64,000 nt of DNA, taken from the NCBI GenBank assembly GCA_024362935.1, contig JANCRA010000066.1:372001-436000 (forward strand), written 5' to 3'. The notes below the pieces were generated by a model that had not been told where the DNA came from, searched no databases, and saw nothing but the letters and a program-made list of their open reading frames with translations. The number at the start of each line of letters is the position of its first letter. Position 1 is the first letter of the stretch. Both the position numbers and the translations under genes were made by a program. The stretch comes from Setophaga petechia. Taxonomy: Eukaryota > Chordata > Aves > Passeriformes > Parulidae. Of this stretch, positions 10,676 through 20,171 are shown one piece after another.

Positions 10676-11860
10676 CTGGGGTTCTATGAAATATTCCAAT
10701 AAATTTCAGGCAAGATCCCATTCATCAGCTTCTCCACACAGACAAGTTTTGGAGGAGCAATTCCCTGTGCTTACAGCCACAGTCCTGGTCTTCCTTCATT
10801 GATGCTCCCCTCTGCCCAAGCAAGTCCTGCCAAGCATCTTTGGGCACAGAAAAAGAGCCCCCCGCACTACCAGGAAATTCTCTTTAAGAGCCAGAAGAGC
10901 CCCTGATAGGCCCAGCATCCTCTGGCTGCCCAGCTCTGCGAGCATTAATCAGATAAAACAAATTAATTGTGCTTGGCCTTGATAATCTGAGAGGTCTTTT
11001 CCCACCTTAATGACTCAATGATTGCAGCAGCTTCCCCTGCCCCTGGCACAGTGTCTTGGTTTGGAAAGACAGGAGTCTGCTAAGGAAGGCAGGAGCCTCC
11101 CCTGAAATGGAGAATGTAAACCCTCCCCACCCCTCCCAATTGCTATCAATTTTAAATTCAGGGGCTCTCAGGCAACAAAAATATGGGAGCAGGAAATAAC
11201 AGTTCTTTAATAGGGAAGAAAATAAAAGGATAAAATAAAGAATGCAGTGAACTAAACCAACACTGGCAGAGTCAGAACCCAAGCTGACACCCTGTGGGTC
11301 AGGCTGGTGGCAGCAGTGCCATTGGAATTGTGGCTCAGCCCTCCTGCAGGGTCAGGGCTGGTTCTGCTGGAGCAGGGATCCTGGAGAAAGGTGCAGTCTC
11401 TGCCTCTGGAGATGCAGGGCAAGAGGCAGCTGCTGTTCCTCTGGGCAATGCAGTGCAGGAGCCGTGCTGGTGTTCCAGAATCTCCAGATTCTATCCGGGT
11501 AGGAATGCTTGGCTCCTCCCTCTGGGCTCCCATCTCCCAATGGGATGCTGTAGTTCTTATCAGCCCTGCAGGGACATTCCAGAGCTGTTATCAGCAGGTG
11601 TCCCCTCCCAGGGGGAGGTGTGATTGTGGTCACTCAGAGAGAGAGATAAGGCAAACTGCCCACTTGACAAAGGTAATCTGCCATAGAGATGGTAATGGAA
11701 AATATCCTGCATTGCAATCTGGAACACCGAGGGCTGAGGGTGCTCAGGGGTGTTCAGGGATGCTGAGCCCAGAGCAGGGCTCGTGCTGCTCACCCAGCAG
11801 CAGGCACAGCACCCCTGGAGCTGGATGTGGGCACTGGATCCTCTGCCACCCCCGGGAGCA
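10676..11860 (+). repeat. Local duplication, copy B, interrupted by an LTR
   Basis: The left part (10,676-11,051) and right part (11,732-11,860) together reproduce copy A, including the CR1-tail-like start, AGCAGCTTCCCCTGCCCCTG, and after the LTR GTTCAGGGATGCTGAGCCCA. The LTR lies exactly where copy A is continuous. Confidence 0.8.
11052..11726 (+). mobile_element. Solo LTR, ~670-bp family (family A), copy 1
   Basis: It starts TGTCTTGGTTTGGAAAGACA and ends GCAATCTGGAACA. It is nearly identical over its length to 55,136-55,805. Flanking pentamers are CACAG (11,047-11,051) and CCGAG (11,727-11,731), which look like a decayed 5-bp target duplication. An AATAAAG signal lies at ~11,233. No retroviral internal region is next to it, so it is a solo LTR. 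A 5-bp duplication is known for ERVL-type and some class I elements, so class is left open. Confidence 0.85.
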
Positions 11861-12565
11861 GCCACAGGAGCCACCTGCAGCCTCCTGCCAGCCAGGGTGG
11901 GATCAGAGCAGTGATGAATTCATTGTGCAGTTTCACAGACAGAAAGAGAGGCTAAATTCATCTCCTGAATTATTCACAGGGAATTGGGGCTGTGTTCTAG
12001 CAGACACACATCCAGCAGCTCCATAATGGGGAAATTCAGTATATATCATAGCAGTTAGACACGTATCCATTACACACAGCAGTTGTTAATCTCCAGTGAA
12101 TGTATTTAATAATAGCTATTTATGTACCATACATTAACTACCCCTTTTAAGCTGAAACTGAATGCATATTCGAGACCCTTAATTCAAAGCACTACTTAAA
12201 GCTGAGGCTCTGAGTCAGGATAATAAGGATTTCACAAGGGGGGTGTTTAAGTACTTCAGAATAAAGAAAACCTTAAAAAAGAAAAAGAAAGAAAACAACC
12301 CCAAAGCATCTGAAGAGGTTTCCTGCACTTGAAATCCCTCCTGGGTGCAGAGGGGCACCATGGGCAGAGGAAATGGTGCAGCAAGAGAGATTCCTGGGTG
12401 CCCTGAAGGCACTGGAGCCCCCAGGAGAGCAGAATTCCATGGACAACGAGGGAAGGATGCCCTGGGAATGTCCTGTGGGCAGCACTGGGGCAGGGAGGGG
12501 AAGGACAGCAGCACCTCCAGACTTGCAGCCAAACCCACCAGAAAGGAAAGAAGGAAACACCAGAA
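11861..12565. other. Unclassified single-copy stretch
   Basis: No gene or repeat family is recognised. The part at 12,030-12,290 is AT-rich and evenly composed. An A-rich patch lies at 12,270-12,300. Confidence 0.4.
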
Positions 12566-12657
12566 TTCAGGGTGAATTCTTCAGGGATGAATTCTTCAGG
12601 ATGAATTCTTCAGGATGAATTCTTCAGGGTGAATTCTTCAGGGTGAATTCTTCAGGA
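12566..12657 (+). repeat. Short ~15-bp tandem repeat
   Basis: The word GATGAATTCTTCAGG (variant GGTGAATTCTTCAGG) repeats about six times, each unit carrying an EcoRI-type GAATTC. Confidence 0.9.
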
Positions 12658-13149
12658 TGCTGCTGGAGTCCCCCCAAACCCTGGCAGTGCCCAGGGCACT
12701 GATTGTGACACCCTGAACTCACCAGCCTGGGCCAGGGCTGCTGCTGGGCTGGGACATCCTCACAGCTCCAAAAATCACCCCCAAGGTGTTTATTTGTGCC
12801 AGCTCCTCCATCCCTGGGTAAAACACAACCCCCAGAGCAGACAGAGGGGCAGCAGGAGGTGGGAAAGGATCAAAGTGGGAGCCAGTGCTGGCTCAGAGGT
12901 TGTGGGGGGATCCTGGTGCCTTCCTCCCTGAACACCCCCCACAGCCTCCTCCTTTTCCTGCCTCCCCAGACTCACCAGCTTTTCCCCATTTTGCTGGAAA
13001 TAAGTTTTCCTGTGGGCAGTGGAGCCATGGCCTCTGCTCTGCCATGGATTCATGGAGAGGGAGAAGCCATCAGAGCATCCTGAGGGTTGGAAAGTCCTCA
13101 CTGTGTGGGGATCCAGTGGCATCACAGCCTCTGCTTAGGATCCCATTGC
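12658..13149. other. Unclassified single-copy stretch
   Basis: No convincing gene. Open frames of 95-111 codons occur on both strands over the same bases with no recognisable domain. The right end runs into CR1-related sequence. Confidence 0.35.
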
Positions 13150-13915
13150 TACAGCCTGGAGAGGAGAAGGCTGCAGGGAGAGCTGAGAGCCCTTGCAGGG
13201 CCTGAAGGGGCTCCAGGAGAGCTGCAGAGGGACTGGGGACAAGGATGGAGGGACAGGAGGCAGGGAATGGCTGCCAGTGGCAGAGGGCAGGGCTGGATGG
13301 GATCTTGGCAATTGGGAATTGTTCCCTGGCAGGGTGGGCAGGGGCTGGGCTGGAATTGCCAGAGCAGCTGTGGCTGCCCCTGGAGCCCTGGCAGTGCCCA
13401 AGGCCAGGCTGGGCATTGGGGCTGGCAGCCCCTGGCACAGTGGGAGCTGGCCCTGGGCTGCAATCAGCTGCCATTGAAGATCCCTTCCCACCCAAACCAC
13501 TCTGGCATTCACATTCCTCAATCCAGGATGGAAACCAGCACCAAAAGCCATTGCAGCAAATGGAGAAAGGAAAGGAAAGAATGATTGCCTGGCTGCTTGC
13601 AGGTGCCCCCAGTGCCATTTCCCACAGGGGGTTTGTAGCCTGGCAAGGCCTGGTTAGAGAGGTTTGGGCTGTGCCAGGGTGCCCAGAGCAGTCCAAGGCC
13701 AGGCTGGAGCCACCTGGGACAGTGGGAGGTGTCCCTGCCATGGCCATTTAAGGTCCCTTCCAGCCCAAACCATCCTGGGATGGTTTAGTTGAGGTGTTGG
13801 GGCTGGGTTGGACTCAATGATCTTGAAGGTCTCTTCCAACCCAGTCACTCTGTGAATTCTGACATTCCAGTATTCCAGTTTTCACATTGTGGGGGCATTG
13901 CCTTGAATTTCCCTT
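13150..13915 (+). mobile_element. Composite of CR1 pieces, arm 1 of an inverted duplication
   Basis: It contains a CR1 body piece (GAGAAGGCTGCAGGGAGAGC at ~13,162), a CR1 3' end (13,350-13,500) and then ~160 bp of other sequence (TCAATCCAGGATGGAAACCA at 13,529). A second CR1 tail ends CTCTTCCAACCCAGTCACTC at ~13,832. The whole segment from ~13,340 to 13,915 reappears in reverse at 30,075-30,690, including the non-CR1 middle, so it is more than two independent CR1 insertions. Confidence 0.75.
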
Positions 13916-14030
13916 CCTATTTTGTTGCACCTCAAAGTCTCCAAGCATTCCCACGGATTCTGAACCCCAAACCCCTGAGTCCAGCCCCACCAGCTTCTCT
14001 CCTCCCAGAGCAACATCAGGCTGTGAGTCA
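13916..14030. other. Short single-copy stretch
   Basis: Just over 100 bp between the CR1 composite and the 33-bp repeat. Nothing is recognised in it. Confidence 0.4.
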
Positions 14031-14163
14031 GAGCAGGGACAGGACAGTGCCCCTCTCCTGATGAGCAGGGACAGCACACAGTGCTCCTCTCCTGATGAGC
14101 AGGGACAGGACAGTGCCCCTCTCCTGATGAGCAGGGACAGCACACAGTGCTCCTCTCCTGATG
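14031..14163 (+). repeat. 33/34-bp tandem repeat, four units
   Basis: GAGCAGGGACAGGACAGTGC plus CCCTCTCCTGAT alternates with GAGCAGGGACAGCACACAGT plus GCTCCTCTCCTGAT. This gives two alternating unit types, each present twice. Confidence 0.9.
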
Positions 14164-14838
14164 TCCCACCACCACTCCTGACCCAGAGGAGCCTCAGAAT
14201 CCAACATCCCTTGGTGAATTCTCCTCTCATGAGCATTCCTCTGGGGTTGGACATTTCCACCATGGACCAGGTGTGGTGTCACCTCCTGCAGGCCATGGAT
14301 GTGGCTCCCCCCACCTCTCTGGGATGGAAAGAGAGAGGATCCCACAGCAGCAACCCCTGGGTTTGCTGTCTCCTGTCACCCACCCCTCAGGAGATCCTCC
14401 AGAGCTGCCCAGCCCTGCTGGCAGAGCCCCCGGGGATTTCCACAGGGAGAGACTGACAGCTGGGCTTTACATCCCTGCTCTTTATTCCCTTCATGATAAT
14501 TCCTAACACTTGATTTGCTTTTTCGAGGCACTGCTGAGCACAGAGCTGACATTTTCAAAGCTGCCTCTGTTGTAACTCTGAGACCTTGTTCTTTAGCAGT
14601 GACAGGCAGCTCATGGGGCTTTATTTAATTCATAAAGTTAGGAGCTGTATTTTCCCGTGTTCCTCCGTTCTCATTTATCTCCTCTGAATTTTTTCTGCCA
14701 TTTTGTCACCAATATCTCCATATCACCAAGTCTTTCTGCAGCCCCTCACAACTGGCCCTTGTTTTACTCCCAAAATAATTCAGCCTCTCCAGCTGAAGGT
14801 ATTATTGCAAAAAAAGAAAATTATTATTAACAACCCAT
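14164..14838. other. Unclassified single-copy stretch
   Basis: No gene or repeat family is recognised. AT-rich from about 14,480, with an A-run at 14,809-14,830 directly before the LTR. Confidence 0.4.
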
Positions 14839-15489
14839 TGTCCAGGTTTAGGGCCAATTTGGGAGAAAACCTCCAAAGGGGCCCTTCCAGAAAGCAAACC
14901 CACACAGCCCCTCCCCACAACTGGTTGGGGAAGGATTCCTTGGAGAGAAGTGGAAAGAACCTGTTTATTGAACAGGCACAGCACCCCCAGCACACAGAAT
15001 GAACAATCCCAGGTGACACCACTCTGTCACCGCTCTGACAAAGATGACAAATTCAGAAAGTCTCTCTGGGGGTGCTCGCTCTGTTCTCAGTCCCTCCTGT
15101 GCTGGGGCAGCTGCTGCAGCCACAAGGTGCAAACTCTCGGTGTTCCCAGGGCCCAGCCCGGAGCAGGTTCGAGTTGGTCCAAAAAAGGGAAAGGAGAAAC
15201 AGTCCAGGGAAAATTTGGACTGCTGAGCTAAACTTACTAATGAGCAGGAGCAAAAGGCAAGAGCAAAGCAAGAGCAAAGGGAAAAGCAAAGGGAAAAGCA
15301 AAGGGAAAAGCAAAAGCAGCAGCATGCACTGCCCTGTCTGTGTGTCCTGCCAGCCGTGGGGGAGCGGCTGAGAGCAAAACCCAAACAAAACATTCGCTGT
15401 GCAGAGCCAGGCTTGAAGGCACAGAACAGATATCCAGCATGAACAGAGCACAGGAATGGGGATACAGCATCAGAACCCACCCTAGGACA
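14839..15489 (+). mobile_element. Solo LTR, ~650-bp family (family C)
   Basis: It begins TGTCCAGGTTTAGGGCCAAT and ends CCTAGGACA. It is flanked by an exact 5-bp target duplication, CCCAT, at 14,834-14,838 and 15,490-15,494. Inside it, 15,240-15,320 holds a 12-bp stutter (AGCAAAGGGAAA, three perfect copies plus degenerate ones). Minus-strand frames of up to 187 codons across it have no recognisable domain. No internal retroviral sequence adjoins it. Confidence 0.85.
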
Positions 15490-15494
15490 CCCAT

Positions 15495-15867
15495 CCATGG
15501 GGGCATTCAGCACAGGGAGCCCAGGCAAGCTTCAGGAGGGTGGGACCAAACCCGCACATTGTCCTTGGTGGGGTATGAATTTCTCTGGTTAAACTTCTCC
15601 ACCTGAGAGCAGCCCAGGGCTCTGAGCTCTGGCTCTGTGCAGATCCCTGGGTGTCTGGCAGCCTGTCCAGGCACAGATCTGCCCCCAGCCCAGCTCTCTG
15701 CCTGAATTTGGGCCCCTCGGGCTCCCCAGGTGCTGCTGCGTGGCCGTGGTGCCAGGAAAGCTCCTGGGCTGAGCACAGGGAGGTGCAGGGAGCTGGGAGC
15801 CGAGGAGGGACAGAAGAAACCCTGCCTGGTGACTCTCCTTGCACAGGGGTGATGGGTCAGCACGAGG
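15495..15867. other. Unclassified single-copy stretch
   Basis: Moderately GC-rich and without repeats or a recognisable exon. Confidence 0.4.
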
Positions 15868-16872
15868 AATCCATGGGGAATGGATTCCAAGGGAATCTGT
15901 GTCCAAGGGAATCTGTGTCCAAAGGAAACATACATCCAAATATATAGACTGGACTTGCCTTGATCAAAGGGAACTCAGGTCCAAGGGAATCCATGTCCAA
16001 AGGGAACCCATGTTCAAAGGAAATTCACATCCAAAGGAAATCCATGTCCAAAGGGAATCCATGTCCATGGCAATCCATGTCCAAGGGAATCCATGTCCAA
16101 GGGAACCCATGTTCAAAGGAAATTCACATCCAAAGGAAATCCATGTCCAAAGGGAATCTGTGTCCAAAGGAATCCATGTCCAAATGAAATGAACATCCAA
16201 AGAGAATCCATGTCCAAGGGAATCTACGTCCAAAGGGAATCCATGTTCAAAGGAAATCCATGTTCAAGGGAATCTGTGTCTAAGGGAATCCGTGTCCAAA
16301 GGGAATTCATATCCAAAGGAAATCCATGTCTAAAGGAAATACACATCCAAAGGAAATCCACGTCCAAAGGGAATCCATGTCCATGGCAATCCATGTCCAA
16401 GGGAATCCATGTCCAAAGGAAATAAACATCGAAAGGAAATCCATATCCAAAGGGAATCCATGTTCAAAGGGTTTCTGTGTCCAGAGGGAATCCATGTCCA
16501 GAGGGAATCCATGTCCAGAGGATATCCATGCCCAGAGGGAATCCATGTCCAAAGGGAATCCATGTCCAAGAAAATCCATGTCCAGAGGGAATCCATGTCC
16601 AGAGGGAATCCATGTCCAAGAAAATCCATGTCCAGAGGGAATCCATGTCCAAAGGGAATCCATGTCCACGGGAATCCATGTCCAGAGGGAATCCATGTCC
16701 AGAGGGAATCCATGTCCAAGGGAATCCATGTCCACGGGAATCCATGTCCAGAGGGAATCCATGTCCAAGGGAATCTGTGTCCAAGGGAATCTGTGTCCAA
16801 AGGGAATCCATGTCCAAAGGTAATCCACATCCAAAGGGAATCCACATCCAAAGGGAATCTGTGTCCCCAGGA
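15868..16872 (+). repeat. 17-bp minisatellite
   Basis: The unit is TCCATGTCCAAAGGGAA, with GTCCAGAGGGAA and GTCCAAGGGAA variants, about 60 copies in 1 kb. Seventeen is not a multiple of three, so both strands have long open frames of shuffled peptide (up to 218 codons, Trp-rich on the minus strand). An inverted block of the same unit lies at 18,141-18,395. Confidence 0.95.
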
Positions 16873-18035
16873 AATCCCCATCCCTGCTGCAATTGAATAT
16901 TTCCCTGCTTCTGGATGCAAGAGCCATTCCAGCCCTGGCAGCTGCACCTTGCTGCTCCTGCTTTGTTCATTATCCCCAGCATCCATTTCAAGGTTTTACT
17001 TTCCCGCCTTTCTCTGCGAAATCCAGATTTTCCCTCAGCTTTGGAAGGGGTTTTTGACCCTTTTTGAAAAACACAACAATTGGAATGTTGTAATTTTTGT
17101 GCAACAAGAGCTGCATGGAGAGAAATATTTCTCTTGGTTCGTTTGCAAACCGTGCATTTGTTTGTTTGTTTTTATATTATTTAAGCCTGGAACAAAGATA
17201 AAGGTTTCCCAAACTATTGCCAAATTGATTTTCAAAGGGTTTGGAGTCAACATTTCATTTGACAGTATCAGAATACTTCACTTCAATCAAGCTTTTGGAT
17301 TTTTCCAAATTAAATGAAAGGGAGTTTTTAAACTGAAGAATGTTTCAGGCCCAAAAAATCAAAACATTTCATTCTGAACATGTCAAAACTGGCCATTTTA
17401 AATGATTTCACATGTTCTTCTTTTTCTCCAATAAACAAAATTGGGCAAATTCACCATCATTTTACAAAACGCTTCAAGAGCTGACACACTTGTGCTTCCA
17501 CCATAAAGAAATTACATGGAATAAAATTCATTAACCCACTCTCCCACAGTGGCTTTTGGAGGGAAAAATCCTTCCAAGAATGAAAACATGGGAATTCCAA
17601 GGCAAAAAAATGAATCCATTAATTTTCCTGATAAACAGCCTTTTCCCACTCCTAATTTTTTGTAGCTGAATTACAGCCACAGGTTTGGGACACACTCAGG
17701 TGTCCCTGTGGAGGCAGATTGTCCCACACTGGTCTGCACTGGTTTGAACTGGGTGCCATCCCCTCCATGCCACACCTGGGATATCCCCATGGATTATTGT
17801 GCTTCCCTTCCTTCCTGGGAGCCTCCCTGGCCTCATTCCACTGAAATCCTCAGGGGAGATGTAAAAACACCCTGGCACAAAGCCAAACCCTGTGTGGGCT
17901 TCAGGGCCACCAAAGGGGCCTTTCCCCCCTATAAAATCCATCACCATGGGGGGGTCTCACCCCCAGGGCTGGAACTTTAGGCTGGAAAAGATCTGGAATG
18001 TTCTGTTCTGCTGGCTGGCTGTGCTCCTGAAAGGA
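16873..18035. other. Single-copy AT-rich island inside the inverted 17-bp pair
   Basis: About 1.1 kb of even composition between the 17-bp array and the GGGAT run. AT-rich from 17,040 to 17,680, with no exon or repeat recognised. It could contain conserved non-coding sequence. The part at 17,690-18,000 is GC-richer and unclassified. Confidence 0.4.
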
Positions 18036-18100
18036 TGGGATGGGATGGGATGGGATGGGATGGGATGGGATGGGATGGGATGGGACGGGATGGGACTGAG
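18036..18100 (+). repeat. (GGGAT)n pentanucleotide microsatellite
   Basis: About 12 copies of GGGAT, with one GGGAC variant near the end. The complementary motif forms a longer array at 50,826-51,196. Confidence 0.95.
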
Positions 18101-18140
18101 CACCTTCCAAATATCAGTGCTGTGTTTGAGGTTAATTATC

Positions 18141-18395
18141 CCCCACAAACAGATGTGGATTCCCTTGGACATGGGTTCCTTTGGACGTGTATTGCCCTTG
18201 GACATGGATTCCCTCTGGACATGGATTCCATTGAACACAGATACCCTTGGACACAGATTCCCTTTGGATATGGATTCCCTTTGGATGTGGATTCCATTTG
18301 GGCATGGATTCCCTTGTACATGGATGCCCTTTGGACATGGTTTCCCTTGGACAGGGATTTCCTTTGGACATTAATTCCCTTTGGACACACCTCAC
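18141..18395 (-). repeat. 17-bp minisatellite, inverted block
   Basis: Units read GGATTCCCTTTGGACAT, the reverse complement of the 15,868-16,872 unit, about 15 copies. The blocks face each other across 1.27 kb. An inversion or fold-back event is the simplest explanation. Confidence 0.93.
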
Positions 18396-18484
18396 CAAGG
18401 CAGCCACTCCATACCCTGTCTATGTACATTTTTAAAAGTACATGGCTGGCTCAAGGCATGGGAGTGACCCCTGTCAGCTCTCCA

Positions 18485-18965
18485 GGGATTCACAGAGAAT
18501 CACAGAACATCCTGAGCTGGAAAAATCCCCAAGGATCATCCAGCCCAGCCCCTGGCCTTATCCAGACCCCCCAACACCCCCACCCTGGGCATCCCTGCAG
18601 CGCTGCCCAAATTTCTCCCCCATCCTTCATCTCCCCCACCCCTCACTCTCACACAATCATGGAATGTGCTGAGCTGGAAGGGACCCCCAGGGATGATCAA
18701 TGCCAAAGCCAAAGCCTGCCCAGAGCCCCCAGCAAGCCCAGCCTGGGCATCCCTGGAGCTCTGGCAGCCTCGGGGCCGTGCCCATTCCCTGGGCAGCCTG
18801 GGCAGTGCCAGCACCCTCTGGGGGAAGAGCCTTGCCCTTATTTCCATGCTTGTTCCTCCCTCTGGGCTCCCCAGTGTCCCTTGCCTCATACCTTGTGGCA
18901 GGGACAGGGGCACCCCCAGCCCTGAGCCCTCTGCAGGAGCTGCCCAGCTGTGCCAGCCAGGCTGG
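18485..18965 (-). mobile_element. CR1-like 3'-end fragments, minus orientation
   Basis: Two successive starts of the reversed CR1 3' end are seen: CACAGAATCACAGAACATCC plus TGAGCTGGAAAAATCC near 18,491, and TGGAATGTGCTGAGCTGGAA plus GGGACCCCCAGGGATGATCA near 18,659. Each is followed by the CCTGGGCATCCCTG(C/G)AG text typical of these copies. Both are diverged. Confidence 0.6.
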
Positions 18966-19239
18966 GAGGAGCTGCTCCCTCTGCTCCCCAGCTCCCTGGG
19001 TGATTTATGGGGTGTGAGATTAAAGGCTGGAGCTGCTAGCAGGGAGCTGGGAAATGAATGAAATTGCAGAGAGGATTTATGAGTGTGACAGAGCCACTCT
19101 GCCAGTGACACCAAGCAGAGGCTCTGGGCCATTTGGGGAGGACAGAGGGGCACTGGGGCTGCAGAGAGAGCTGGGACCCCGTGCCAGGTGTGAGTGGGAT
19201 GGACAAGCAGAATTCCATTCTTGTCCCAGTGTGCAGTAA
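18966..19239. other. Unclassified stretch between CR1 fragments
   Basis: Under 300 bp with no recognised feature. A small open frame occurs on each strand, with no domain. Confidence 0.3.
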
Positions 19240-19425
19240 AAGAAATTATAGAACTGTAGAATATTTTGAGCTGGAAGGGACCCCCAAGGATGATCCAGTC
19301 CAACTTCCAGCACTGCACAGACACCCCAAAAATCCCACCCTGAGTGTCCCTGGCAGCAATGTCCAAACCCTCCTGGAGCTGTGGCTGTGCCCATTCCCTG
19401 GGGATTCTGGTGAATGACCCACACA
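19240..19425 (-). mobile_element. CR1-like 3'-end fragment, minus orientation
   Basis: It starts ATTATAGAACTGTAGAATAT, then GAGCTGGAAGGGACCCCCAA and GATCCAGTCCAACTTCC, the reversed CR1 3' terminus. It continues to CTGTGGCTGTGCCCATTCCC. Confidence 0.7.
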
Positions 19426-20171
19426 GGCACGGGGATGTTCTGGGACATCCTGGACTTGCCTTGATCAATTCAAGGTGACCTAATGCATGTGAGACCTTCT
19501 CCTTTTTGTGCATCACATCCCTGCTGTGCTGGGAGGCCGCCCTCAGGCACTGAACGGCTGTGGGTGGGTTTGGTGCCACCAGCACATTGTGCCACCTGTG
19601 TGCACAGGCCCTGTGTCCCTGCAGGCCAGCACAAACATTGGAAAACCCCTGCAAAACCCCCTCAGTTCGTGCACCTCCCTCTGATCCCTGGGCACTGGGG
19701 TCTCTGTTGGAGCTTCCTGCTGGTTCCCCTGGAGCAGTGGGACATCCCCCCTCATCCTTCCCCTCCAGGAGCCCCTGCATCCATCCTGTGCCAGGCCAGG
19801 GGCTCCTGCAGCCACAGCACTGGCACTGGGAGCTCTGCCTCTCTCCCTGGTGCCTCAGGGGTTCAGTTTTGCCCTGAGCTCCTGGAGAGCTGCCAAGGCA
19901 GGGGTGAGTGCCTGAGGGCTGGCTGGACACTGAGCACCAGCTTTGCTGTGCTGTTTGAGCCATGCCCTGTTGTAGTGTGTTTTCTTTATTCAGCATATTC
20001 ACTGTTCAATTTGTAGTTTTGCAACCCCTCTGTATTGTTCTCCACCTGTTTTTAGAGTGGCACAGGCTTGCCCCTTCTCTGTTATTCAGTTCAGTTAAGT
20101 GTCAGTTTTTCTGTTTGTTACCTAGCTGCTCCCTGCCAAGTTTCAAACTCTCCCCTTTAGAAACTTCCCTG
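19426..20171. other. Unclassified stretch before the 352-bp satellite
   Basis: No gene is recognised. From about 19,970 the text TGTTGTAGTGTGTTTTCTTT and the following T-rich ~200 bp resemble the start of an LTR, but no end or target duplication was found. The satellite starts right after it. Confidence 0.35.

Noticed and set aside
18536..20002. 488-codon minus-strand frame
   Set aside because: It crosses CR1 fragments and unclassified sequence and shows no domain. GC-rich CR1 remnants often leave long open frames.
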